From: a virus
Virus record (IMG/VR): IMGVR_UViG_3300032285_001914
Coordinates: 1 to 39,795 of that record
DNA length: 39,795 nucleotides
Strand: one strand, 5' to 3'
The translations under genes and the position numbers were made by a program. This document shows positions 14,667 through 21,998 of the stretch, piece by piece (position 1 is the first letter of the stretch; each line of letters begins with the position of its first letter). The notes beneath the pieces are model-generated. The model did no database searches. It was not told the DNA's origin and saw only the letters and a program-made list of their open reading frames with translations.

Positions 14667-14927
14667 ATGAGCCTCGGATACCACTGCGACGGTCCAGAAT
14701 GCGACGAATACGTACTCACACACCAGAGTGCCGCCGCTGACTGGATCGTCGTTGTGGACGAAACCCAACAGACCTTTCACTTCTGTACGGGCTGGCACAT
14801 GACACGCTGGGGAGCAGCAGAATACGAACCTGCTAACGAACAGCCAGAAGAACAAGGGCAATTCATAGTCGTAGTTCACATGGACGAAGAATATGAAGAA
14901 GATGAAGACGAGGACGAAGAAGCATGA
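14667..14927 (+). CDS. Small zinc-binding-like protein with acidic tail, 86 aa
   Basis: It starts 3 bases after the PurZ stop. HCDGPEC near the N-terminus and HFCTGWH around residues 38-44 supply Cys and His for one zinc ion, a small beta-hairpin zinc fold often found in actinophages. The last 15 residues are almost all Asp and Glu (YEEDEDEDEEA). This acidic tail could mimic DNA or act as a binding tail. The next start overlaps its stop by ATGA. Confidence 0.75.
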   Translation: MSLGYHCDGPECDEYVLTHQSAAADWIVVVDETQQTFHFCTGWHMTRWGAAEYEPANEQPEEQGQFIVVVHMDEEYEEDEDEDEEA

Positions 14928-15013
14928 GCACAATCGCACCAGTAAAACCACTGAGAGTGGACCAACCAACCGTACCAGACAGTGAGATCTGGGACGACGA
15001 CGACGAAGACTAA
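14924..15013 (+). CDS. Very small acidic protein, 29 aa
   Basis: A 29-codon frame coupled by ATGA to the upstream gene and ending in an acidic tail (IWDDDDED). The acidic end resembles that of the preceding protein. Short, Pro-containing and probably unstructured. Its position in a tightly packed operon supports it, but coding is not certain. Confidence 0.5.
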   Translation: MSTIAPVKPLRVDQPTVPDSEIWDDDDED

Positions 15014-15029
15014 AACGAAGGAGAGGGCT

Positions 15030-15374
15030 ATGGAAGGCTCAAATCAAGACAAAAACACACGGATATTCGAGTTCATGGAGTGGTGGAACGCCCATTCTGA
15101 AGACTCACTAGGCGCAATCCTGCCAAAAGTGCGCGAATACGGCAGCACCGACTTGCACATCGTCGGCGAAGCCCTGCTAAAAATGATGCCGCAACTTGAA
15201 GGCAAAGTCCACGCAGCAGAACTGGGCATCTCGTTCTACCTGCTAGGCAAAGTCGGACGAATCATCGGCGGCTACGCAGACGGACACGCACCCAGCGACG
15301 ACACGTGGTACGACACAGGCATCTACGCACTGATGGCACAACGCGTACGCGCGACAGGTGGCATCTTTCCATGA
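15030..15374 (+). CDS. mazZ: MazG-like nucleotide pyrophosphohydrolase, MazZ candidate
   Basis: The 114-aa protein has the pattern I know from actinophage MazG-like proteins: LPKVREYGSTDLHIVG at about residues 31-46, an AAELGISFYLLGKVGR helix at 62-77 and SDDTWYDTGIY at 89-99. Glu and Asp at 36, 64, 90, 91 and 95 could bind the metal ions. In Z-genome phages the MazG-like enzyme MazZ converts dGTP to dGMP, which is the PurZ substrate. Lying three genes after PurZ in the same operon, it fits that role well. The classical MazG ExxE...ExxD spacing is not exact, so the family call is moderate. The start has GGAGAGG. Confidence 0.7.
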   Translation: MEGSNQDKNTRIFEFMEWWNAHSEDSLGAILPKVREYGSTDLHIVGEALLKMMPQLEGKVHAAELGISFYLLGKVGRIIGGYADGHAPSDDTWYDTGIYALMAQRVRATGGIFP

Positions 15375-15784
15375 TCGTGTACCTAGCAGGACCAATCGAC
15401 AACGCACAAGATCACAGCAACGTACACAACGTACGCAACGTACGCCAAGATCTGCACACGCTACTGAAAAACCACGTTGTATTCGACCCATCAGCAGCGT
15501 GGACCGTAGCAAGCACCCAAAAACCGCGACCAGCCCTACAAGAGATCAACGACTACGCACTGGAATCATGCGACATGGTCGTGGCGTTCCTAATGCCAAA
15601 CGTTCTCACAATCGGCACAATCATGGAAATCCAACTGGCAAGCACGCTCGGCAAAACCGTGTTGCTGTACGCACCAGACATCAAGCCAAGTTGGGCATTG
15701 GAAGGGCTGCGTGGAGTAATCCACTGCACCGATCGCGAAGTGCTAAAAGACATCATCGACTCAATGGAAGCAGTTATCGGCTAA
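15371..15784 (+). CDS. Nucleoside 2-deoxyribosyltransferase-like protein
   Basis: In this 137-aa Rossmann-like protein, IVYLAGPIDN opens the fold. DMVVAFL and GTIMEIQLA (Gly82-Thr83, Glu86) match the conserved region with the catalytic Glu of nucleoside 2-deoxyribosyltransferases and the related deoxynucleotide N-hydrolases (DNPH1/RCL). It would cleave or exchange the base of a deoxynucleoside or its monophosphate. In this operon it might remove dAMP or dGMP by-products and could replace the missing dATPase DatZ; that is speculation. It starts at ATG 15371, overlapping the MazZ-like stop (ATGA). Residues about 18-25 are encoded by three near-identical 9-base units. Confidence 0.75.
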   Translation: MIVYLAGPIDNAQDHSNVHNVRNVRQDLHTLLKNHVVFDPSAAWTVASTQKPRPALQEINDYALESCDMVVAFLMPNVLTIGTIMEIQLASTLGKTVLLYAPDIKPSWALEGLRGVIHCTDREVLKDIIDSMEAVIG

Positions 15785-15858
15785 TGGAACTCGGAATCGT
15801 CGTACTAGTGACCTTCGGGCTGTTAGCCATAACGCTTTACATTAATAGGGATCAATAA
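15784..15858 (+). CDS. Short single-pass membrane peptide, 24 aa
   Basis: It is coupled on both sides by TAATG overlaps. The sequence is one hydrophobic helix (GIVVLVTFGLLAITLYI) with a polar C-terminus (NRDQ). Such peptides can be small inhibitors or membrane anchors. The overlaps argue that it is translated. Confidence 0.55.
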   Translation: MELGIVVLVTFGLLAITLYINRDQ

Positions 15859-16079
15859 TGACACAAGAAGAGACAGAGTTGCTAGAACTGATCGCGCGAA
15901 TTGACGAAGCAGACAAGCATTACTCGTATTACAAAACCGATTACGGCTTGGCTTGTAAGTACTGCAGCGACAAAGCGCGCGACAAATCAGAAAACAAAAA
16001 CGTTTTCGTTATGAGTCCGTGTTTAGAACTTGACGCGATCTACAAGACCATCAAAACACCAGACAGAGAGCAACAATGA
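15858..16079 (+). CDS. Hypothetical protein, 73 aa
   Basis: It is coupled by TAATG upstream and overlaps dUTPase by 4 bases. The N-terminus is a Glu/Leu helix (ETELLELIARIDEADKHY). A CKYC pair at about residues 33-36 and a later Cys in MSPCLELD may bind a metal. I do not recognise it. It is located between the nucleotide-metabolism genes but has no visible catalytic motif. Confidence 0.65.
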   Translation: MTQEETELLELIARIDEADKHYSYYKTDYGLACKYCSDKARDKSENKNVFVMSPCLELDAIYKTIKTPDREQQ

Positions 16080-16495
16080 ACAACAAACTGCTGTACATCG
16101 GAACAGCACCAACACGTGCACATCACGACGACGCGGGCTTCGATCTGTACGTCAATGGCGACTGGACCGTAGAGCCAAACTCGTTCGTAGACATCGACCT
16201 CAACTGTGCAGTGGCGTTCCCAGCAGGAACATGGGGACTGCTCACAGGACGCAGCAGCACACTACGCAAACGCGGACTGCTCGTAGCCCAAGGCATCATC
16301 GACACAGGCTACACAGGACCACTGTTCGCAGGAGTGCAAAACCTGACCAGCAAACCTGTTCACGTTGAGCACGGCGAGCGAATAGCCCAACTGGTAATAA
16401 TGGCGAACCTAGCGATGCTCGTAGAACTGGAAGAAACCACCGAACTACCAGACACAACGAGAGGCGCAAATGGATTCGGTTCAACAGGCAACTAG
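16076..16495 (+). CDS. dut: dUTPase (dUTP diphosphatase), trimeric type
   Basis: The 139-aa protein has all five dUTPase motifs in order: AGFDLY (20-25), GRSSTLRKRGL (58-68), GIIDTGYTG (73-81, catalytic Asp76), GERIAQLV (100-107) and RGANGFGSTG (129-138). It hydrolyses dUTP to dUMP and pyrophosphate, keeping uracil out of phage DNA and feeding dTMP synthesis. It closes the nucleotide block that begins with PurZ. The ATG overlaps the upstream stop by 4 bases. Length and motifs indicate a complete enzyme. Confidence 0.93.
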   Translation: MNNKLLYIGTAPTRAHHDDAGFDLYVNGDWTVEPNSFVDIDLNCAVAFPAGTWGLLTGRSSTLRKRGLLVAQGIIDTGYTGPLFAGVQNLTSKPVHVEHGERIAQLVIMANLAMLVELEETTELPDTTRGANGFGSTGN

Positions 16496-17054
16496 CCCAA
16501 AAGACAACAACCGCTTAAGCACGACCCTTAGACAACTCGCAACCCTATACAAAGACCTCAAAACGCATCTGCAGCCTTCCAATAGCCTTTCTCGGGGCGG
16601 AAGAAGTACTCCGAGCAGCCGCCCGCCGATACGCATTGACGTGCTGGACCTGATCATCGAGATCGAATACTGTGCGCACGTGTGGACTCATCGGGCGCGA
16701 GTGCTGGCTAACATCGACCCGCTCACCTCACGAATACGAGACACCGATCTGATGTTGTATTGGGTGGCGGACTACGCTTCCACAACAGACGCACTAGACA
16801 TGGTAGGGGAGACAGCAGCAGATCTGGTCGCACGTGCGAAACTCGCAGTAGGCGAAACCGAACGCCCACAGAAACTGGAGATTCACTGTCCCTACTGCAA
16901 CAGCCGACTGCGTGCATATCCAACGCAAGGTGTCGTGTTCTGTGTGAACAAAGAATGCAAATGCGACGACACCGAATGCAAACACAAACACAGATGGACT
17001 GAACTGGAATGGCAAGATCTGGGATTGCTTATTCAACTGCAAGGCACAGATTGA
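16470..17054 (+). CDS. Hypothetical protein with C-terminal zinc ribbon, 194 aa
   Basis: It starts inside the end of dUTPase (26-base overlap) with GAGAGG upstream. The N-terminal 140 residues look helical and include YCAHVWTHRARVL. The C-terminal part has CPYC, then CVNKEC and further CKCDDTECKHKH, enough Cys and His for one or two zinc ions. Proteins of this layout are commonly encoded just before the small terminase in actinophages. The ending HRWTELEWQDLG suggests a nucleic-acid or protein-binding zinc finger. The exact role is unknown. Confidence 0.8.
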   Translation: MDSVQQATSPKDNNRLSTTLRQLATLYKDLKTHLQPSNSLSRGGRSTPSSRPPIRIDVLDLIIEIEYCAHVWTHRARVLANIDPLTSRIRDTDLMLYWVADYASTTDALDMVGETAADLVARAKLAVGETERPQKLEIHCPYCNSRLRAYPTQGVVFCVNKECKCDDTECKHKHRWTELEWQDLGLLIQLQGTD

Positions 17055-17102
17055 CCCAGTGGCACAAGTCGTGATTTACTGGAGAATTACGGCACAGCCG
17101 TA
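17051..17102 (+). promoter_or_regulatory. Late promoter and leader hairpin before terminase
   Basis: TTGACC (17051-17056) overlaps the end of the upstream gene, followed by 18 bases and TTTACT (17075-17080), with extended TG at 17072-17073. TACGGC (17088-17093) and GCCGTA (17097-17102) form a perfect leader hairpin with a 3-base loop. It precedes the packaging and structural genes and is probably their main promoter. Confidence 0.7.
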
Positions 17103-17114
17103 TCTGAGGTTCAT

Positions 17115-17612
17115 ATGACAAACAAAGACCGACTCGAAAAAGCCGAGAACAAAGCCATGCGCGCTATGGCGATGAGACTCGACGGTCACACCTATCCCGA
17201 GATCGCCGAAGCATGTGGGTACGCAACCGAATCCGCAGCGTCCATGGCGGTCCGCAAAATCATCAACTCCACCAAACGCGAAATGTCCGACGAAATGCGC
17301 GTTATCGAAGCCGAGCGTCTGGACCAAGCGACCCAAATCGCATGGGAGATCGCACGAAATCCGAAAAGTGCACCGCTCACCAAACTAGCCGCACTAGATC
17401 GCATCATCAAACTGCAAGAACGACGAACCAAGTATTTCGGGCTGGACAGACCAGACAAGCACGAACACATCGTCAGGAGCGAACTTGACCACGAAATCGA
17501 ACGACTCATGGCAGAACTGGGACGAAGCATCGAAACAGCAACTGTTGAAGAGGCTAAGACTGCAGGAACAGGAACAGATCTGGCAGCAGACGTTAGCCAA
17601 ACGACGACCTGA
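17115..17612 (+). CDS. terS: Terminase small subunit
   Basis: The 165-aa protein lies directly before the large terminase. The N-terminal part (residues about 20-50) has a helix-turn-helix pattern, LDGHTYPEIAEACGY followed by SAASMAVRKII, expected to bind the packaging start site. The middle (60-115) is a long helical region for oligomerisation, including IKLQERRTKYFGLD, a phrase common in phage TerS proteins. The C-terminus is Thr/Ala-rich. It overlaps the large terminase by 128 bases, which is long for this pair. Confidence 0.85.
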   Translation: MTNKDRLEKAENKAMRAMAMRLDGHTYPEIAEACGYATESAASMAVRKIINSTKREMSDEMRVIEAERLDQATQIAWEIARNPKSAPLTKLAALDRIIKLQERRTKYFGLDRPDKHEHIVRSELDHEIERLMAELGRSIETATVEEAKTAGTGTDLAADVSQTTT

Positions 17613-18930
17613 ACAAATCGAACCTAAAGGCGACTGGAACATCTGGCTGATCAAGTCAGGACGTGGCTGGGGCAAAACGTGGACAGGCGCAATCACAATC
17701 ATCGACTGGGCAAGACAAAACGCAGGCGAATATGCAGTGGTGGCGTACAAATACGCAGACGCGAGAGACGTCTGTGCAGAAGGACCATCAGGCATCTTGC
17801 GACTAATGCCAAAAGAATGGTTGATCTCGTACAACCGTTCGCTCGGTGAGATCTTCATCAGATGCGCCGACGGAGTGAGCGTCAGCAAAATCCACCTAAT
17901 TGCAGCCGACAACCCAGACACAGCACGCGGTCTTAACCTGTCAGGTGCGTGGTGTGACGAACCTGTGAAATGGCGATACATCGAGTCGTGGACAGAAGGC
18001 TTAATCCCAGCAGTTCGTATCGGTGACCACCCGCGCGTGATCGTGACGACAACTCCAAAAAACACACCTTTGATTAAGATGTTAGTTAAACGAGTTAATG
18101 ACGGCGACGGCTCATTCATCATGACCAGCGGTTCGACCTTCGAAAACGCAGCCAACCTCAGCGAAACCGCACTAATCGAACTGCGAGCCAGATACGAAGG
18201 CACACGCGTCGGACGACAAGAACTGTACGGCGAACTGCTAGAAGACATCGAGGGCGCACTGTGGGCGCAAAGCCAACTGGACCGAGACCGACTGGACAAA
18301 GAACCCACACGCCTCGCACGTGTAGTCGTAGCCGTCGACCCAGCGGCAACCGCTAACGAAGGCTCAGACGAAACAGGCATCGTAGTCGCAGGCAAAGACC
18401 CACAAGGACGCGGGTACGTGCTAGCAGACTACACAACAAAGGCGTCCCCACTTGAGTGGGCAAAACGAGTTGTCGACGCATACGACGCCCACGACGCAGA
18501 CGCGGTCGTAGTCGAAGTTAACAATGGTGGCGATATGATACCGACGCTCCTGCGACAAGTACGACCAAGCCTTCCGATCAGATCAGTGCGAGCCACACGC
18601 GGTAAGCAACTGCGAGCCGAACCGATAGCGGCGATGTACGAACAAGGGCGGATTTCGCACGTAGGCACGTATGAGAAACTTGAAGAACAAATGACTTCAT
18701 GGACACCCGATGACCCGAAATCGCCCGACCGACTGGACGCACTGGTCTGGGCTATGACAGATCTGATGACAGGCTCATCGATCACAGGATACTTAGGCAT
18801 GTTGGCTATATGGTGCGACACATGTAACCTGCCGATGCCGAAAAACGCCACCACTTGCAACTCTTGTGGTGGTAAACTTGAAACTGCGGACTCTGACGAG
18901 CCGCACATACTTAGCAACCTAGGAGCATAA
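17485..18930 (+). CDS. terL: Terminase large subunit
   Basis: This is the packaging motor. ATPase: SGRGWGKT at residues 58-65 (Walker A) and SGAWCDE at 153-159 (Walker B with catalytic Glu). Nuclease: VVAVDPA with Asp285, VVVEVNNGGD with Glu344, and SPDRLDALVWA with Asp416 and Asp419. A C-terminal zinc ribbon (CDTC at 444-447, CNSCGGK at 458-464) is added to the usual fold. There is no ATG in the N-terminal stretch. The TTG at 17485, inside terS, gives 481 aa; a later TTG at codon 21 is possible. Residues from about 40 (RRPEQIEPKGDW) match typical TerL starts. Confidence 0.93.
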   Translation: MTTKSNDSWQNWDEASKQQLLKRLRLQEQEQIWQQTLAKRRPEQIEPKGDWNIWLIKSGRGWGKTWTGAITIIDWARQNAGEYAVVAYKYADARDVCAEGPSGILRLMPKEWLISYNRSLGEIFIRCADGVSVSKIHLIAADNPDTARGLNLSGAWCDEPVKWRYIESWTEGLIPAVRIGDHPRVIVTTTPKNTPLIKMLVKRVNDGDGSFIMTSGSTFENAANLSETALIELRARYEGTRVGRQELYGELLEDIEGALWAQSQLDRDRLDKEPTRLARVVVAVDPAATANEGSDETGIVVAGKDPQGRGYVLADYTTKASPLEWAKRVVDAYDAHDADAVVVEVNNGGDMIPTLLRQVRPSLPIRSVRATRGKQLRAEPIAAMYEQGRISHVGTYEKLEEQMTSWTPDDPKSPDRLDALVWAMTDLMTGSSITGYLGMLAIWCDTCNLPMPKNATTCNSCGGKLETADSDEPHILSNLGA

Positions 18931-18931
18931 C

Positions 18932-20815
18932 GTGGCTATCTTGCCTTGGCGCAACAATCGCATAGAGAAGGCAGCACCACCACTCCCATCTGGAGCACAG
19001 GTCACCCAATTCACCGCAGAAGAACTGCAAGGAATCAACAACCAGCAGCAAGCCGCTGGCGTATTTCAGGCGTTATCGCGTATGGGAATCCTGCCTAGTG
19101 TTCCATTTGGACCAAGCAATCCTCTAACCCCGTCCGCGATCAACCCAGTTGGCGAAGACGGACGACCAGACCCACGCCGCTGGGAATACCCAGTTGCATG
19201 GAACATTTTTGTCACTGAGCAGAGGCTCGTCCCGTGGAAAGTGCTGCGCGTTGCCGCAGATCAGATCGACATTTTACGTCGCTGTGTTGAAGTGGTCAAG
19301 AACAAAACCGTCGCACTGGACTGGGATTTCGCGTTCAGCGAGTCCGCATCTGAGATGATCGCACGGAGCAGCGGAAAAGACCACATTCGTGCGATGCAAG
19401 AAGCGCGAGACAAGTACACCGACGACATCGCTCGCATGCGCGACTTCTGGACTACCCCAGACCGTATTAACGGCTTGAACTTCGGCGACTGGCTGGTGAT
19501 GGTGCTAGAAGAAGTGCTTGTACTAGACGCTCTCGCTATCTACCCACACCCTGACATGAAGGGCGATCTGCACAGCCTTGAAATCCTCGACGGCAGCACG
19601 ATCAAGCCGTTGCTGGACGACCGAGGCATGCGACCACAAAACCCGTTCCCTGCTTATCAACAAATGCTGTACGGCTTCCCACGTGGCGAGTTCCTAGCAA
19701 CCAGCGATGACCCATCAATGGACGGCAACTACAGCGCGGACGAACTGATTTATGCAATTCGCAACCGACGCACCCACACGCCTTACGGTTACAGCCCAGT
19801 TGAACGCGCACTTCCACTAGCCGATATCTACCTGCGCCGCCAACAGTGGCTACGCGCCGAGTTCACGGACGGTGTCACTCCAGATCTGATGTTCCTTGCA
19901 AACGAAGTATTCGGCTCGAATCCAGATTTGTTGCGCGCTTGGGAAAACGTCTTTAACGACGACATGTCAGGTCAGACTGAGCAACGCAAGCGCATGCGCA
20001 TTATCCCAGATGGCTTGACTCCTGTCGATCTGACTGGTCACAGCGAGAAGTTCAGCCCGACTGTCGACGAATACTTGATCAAGGGCATTTCAGGTCACTT
20101 TGGCGTAATGCCAACTGAGATCGGCTACACACCCGCTAGCGGTCTTGGTGGTCAAGGTCATCAAGATGGCGAAGCCGAATCTGGCTCAGTTATCGGCATG
20201 CAGCCTCTTTGGGGTTGGCTAGAAGATCTGATCTCGGACATCTCGTACAAGTTCCTCGGCTGCCCACGCGAACTGCAGTTCCAATTCGATGGTGGACGCA
20301 AGAGCGAAACCCTAGCGGACGCTCAACGTCGCGATACCGAATTGAAGGGCGCACAGCGTTCGATCAACGAGGCACGCGCTGAACTTGGTTTGCCGTTGAT
20401 CGATTCTCCTGAGGCTGACGCCCCAATGTTGGTCACAAGCAACGGTCTGTATTTCGTTACCGAGGCGGGCGTTGTGGCGGCTGGTGCTCAAGCACAGGCT
20501 ACCCCACAGGAAGGTCAGGAAGGTACTTCGGAAGCCTCGGAATCCCCGACTGGCACTGACGCACCCCCGACAGATCAGAATGACTCGGAGACACCCCCGA
20601 AGCCTGAGGGCAACCAGCCTAGTCAAACCGACTCCACGGACGAAGTTAAGGCGTTCCTCAAGTGGGCTAAAAAAGGCAACACCAGCCGAGACTTTGAGTT
20701 CAAAACCCTAGACCCAATGACCGCCAGTGCGTTCAACCGTGCAGCGATCAACGGCGACATGGAATTGGTCAAGTCGCTTGCCGACGTGGTGCTGGGAAAA
20801 GCATTGAGCGCATAG
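18932..20815 (+). CDS. Portal protein
   Basis: The 627-aa protein follows the large terminase with one base between them. It forms the dodecameric ring at the DNA-entry vertex. VAADQIDILRRCVEVV and KNKTVALDWDF near residue 120, then YPHPDMKGDLHSLEILDG around 209 and SADELIYAIRNRRTHTPYG near 270, are typical portal features of siphoviruses. The last 100 residues are low complexity, rich in Gln, Glu, Pro and Thr (about 520-575), ending in a short helical domain. The GTG start has AGGAG six bases upstream. Confidence 0.88.
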   Translation: MAILPWRNNRIEKAAPPLPSGAQVTQFTAEELQGINNQQQAAGVFQALSRMGILPSVPFGPSNPLTPSAINPVGEDGRPDPRRWEYPVAWNIFVTEQRLVPWKVLRVAADQIDILRRCVEVVKNKTVALDWDFAFSESASEMIARSSGKDHIRAMQEARDKYTDDIARMRDFWTTPDRINGLNFGDWLVMVLEEVLVLDALAIYPHPDMKGDLHSLEILDGSTIKPLLDDRGMRPQNPFPAYQQMLYGFPRGEFLATSDDPSMDGNYSADELIYAIRNRRTHTPYGYSPVERALPLADIYLRRQQWLRAEFTDGVTPDLMFLANEVFGSNPDLLRAWENVFNDDMSGQTEQRKRMRIIPDGLTPVDLTGHSEKFSPTVDEYLIKGISGHFGVMPTEIGYTPASGLGGQGHQDGEAESGSVIGMQPLWGWLEDLISDISYKFLGCPRELQFQFDGGRKSETLADAQRRDTELKGAQRSINEARAELGLPLIDSPEADAPMLVTSNGLYFVTEAGVVAAGAQAQATPQEGQEGTSEASESPTGTDAPPTDQNDSETPPKPEGNQPSQTDSTDEVKAFLKWAKKGNTSRDFEFKTLDPMTASAFNRAAINGDMELVKSLADVVLGKALSA

Positions 20816-20862
20816 AAGCGCACAATCAAAAAACCGACATCAAACTGGCAACACAAAACGCT

Positions 20863-21624
20863 GTGATTGTCATGTCCGCACTGCGCGCGATGATCAAAGA
20901 TCCGATTGCCCTTGCAGAGAAATGGCTAGCCCACGAACATCGCGGCGAAAAGTCACCAGTCTCAGACGGAGCGATCTCTTGGGTGGAAGTTAACGCCAGC
21001 CTGACCACCGAACAACTTGAGTCTGCTTTGCGCGTTGTGTACGGTGACGGCTACGTGTTAGGCGCGGATATCGCTAAAGATCTGCTAACAGGCAAAGTGC
21101 TCACAAACTGGGACACATGGACCGCAGGCAACCGTGCAGCAAGCGCGCTACTGAAAGAACCCGACGGCTTGCGCAAGTTACTAGCCAACCGTGGTGTTGT
21201 GATCAACAGCGTAAAAGACACCACCTACAAAAGACTAGGCTCAGTTCTTGCCGATACAGTAGGTCAAGGATTCACAGCGCGCCAAACAGCACGCGCCATT
21301 GAAGACGAATTGACCGACCCGTCGCGCGCCATGATGATTGCGCTAACTGAAACGCGAGCCGCAGTATCAACAGCGTCAATGGATTTCTACCGCGAAGCAG
21401 GCGTGGAGCAGGTCGAATGGCTAATCGCAGAAAGCGAAGCGTTGTGTGATCTTTGCTCAGAAAACGCCGACGCTTCACCGATCGACTTCAACACTGATTT
21501 CCCAAGTGGGGACACACAACCACCAGCGCACCCCAACTGTCGTTGTGCTATCTCCCCAGTAGTGAGCACGGAGTTCACAGGTGATTTTGCTGACTTCCTC
21601 GGTGGAGATGGCGAAGAAGAATAA
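20863..21624 (+). CDS. MuF-like minor capsid protein
   Basis: The 253-aa protein after the portal has the Mu gpF-like region: RQTARAIEDELTDP, then ALTETRAAVSTASMDFYREAG around residues 157-180, then CDLCSENA and PPAHPNCRC near the C-terminus. MuF proteins bind the portal inside the head. The GTG at 20863 and ATG at 20872 both lack a clear ribosome-binding site, and the frame stays open upstream into the portal gene, so the true start may be earlier or depend on coupling. The four Cys could bind zinc. Confidence 0.85.
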   Translation: MIVMSALRAMIKDPIALAEKWLAHEHRGEKSPVSDGAISWVEVNASLTTEQLESALRVVYGDGYVLGADIAKDLLTGKVLTNWDTWTAGNRAASALLKEPDGLRKLLANRGVVINSVKDTTYKRLGSVLADTVGQGFTARQTARAIEDELTDPSRAMMIALTETRAAVSTASMDFYREAGVEQVEWLIAESEALCDLCSENADASPIDFNTDFPSGDTQPPAHPNCRCAISPVVSTEFTGDFADFLGGDGEEE

Positions 21625-21643
21625 AACGCGCCGATTAGGTGAA

Positions 21644-21672
21644 TTGACCCTGACATCAAGTTAGTGTACAAT
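21644..21672 (+). promoter_or_regulatory. Promoter for capsid-maturation genes
   Basis: TTGACC (21644-21649), 17 bases, TACAAT (21667-21672), the best -10 match to the bacterial consensus in the window. It lies between the MuF-like gene and the decoration-like gene and probably boosts protease and capsid expression. The leader to the ATG at 21713 ends in AGAGGAG; no clear hairpin is seen here. Confidence 0.7.
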
Positions 21673-21712
21673 AGACCTAAGGACGGCGACCTATATCTAG
21701 AGGAGTTTAGCC

Positions 21713-21994
21713 ATGTCCTTGTTCCACGGCAACGCGTCGTCGACCACAACCGCACAGCCACTTGTTACCATCGGTCCAGTAAAAGACTATGTAGCGGTTT
21801 CAATTCAAAACAACCACAGTGCGTCTGTTTTCGTTGGCGATAAAACTATCACCACATCAGGCGCAACACAAGGACACACAATCGCAGCAGGCGCAACTTA
21901 CCAACTTTGGCTAAGCGCGGGCGACACGGTTTATGTGATCTCCGCAGCATCGACCGCCGCAGGCGCGATCTCAGTTCTCTACTCAGGAGCATAA
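21713..21994 (+). CDS. Small beta-rich head protein, decoration-like
   Basis: In this 93-aa protein VAVSIQNNHSASVFVGDKTIT and AAGATYQLWLSAGDTVYVIS follow the pattern of small beta-sandwich proteins found in many phage head operons. They are thought to decorate capsids or act as head fibre parts. It has a strong Shine-Dalgarno (AGAGGAG) and is the first gene after the promoter at 21644-21672, suggesting high expression. The assignment rests on pattern and position. Confidence 0.6.
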   Translation: MSLFHGNASSTTTAQPLVTIGPVKDYVAVSIQNNHSASVFVGDKTITTSGATQGHTIAAGATYQLWLSAGDTVYVISAASTAAGAISVLYSGA

Positions 21995-21998
21995 TAAC

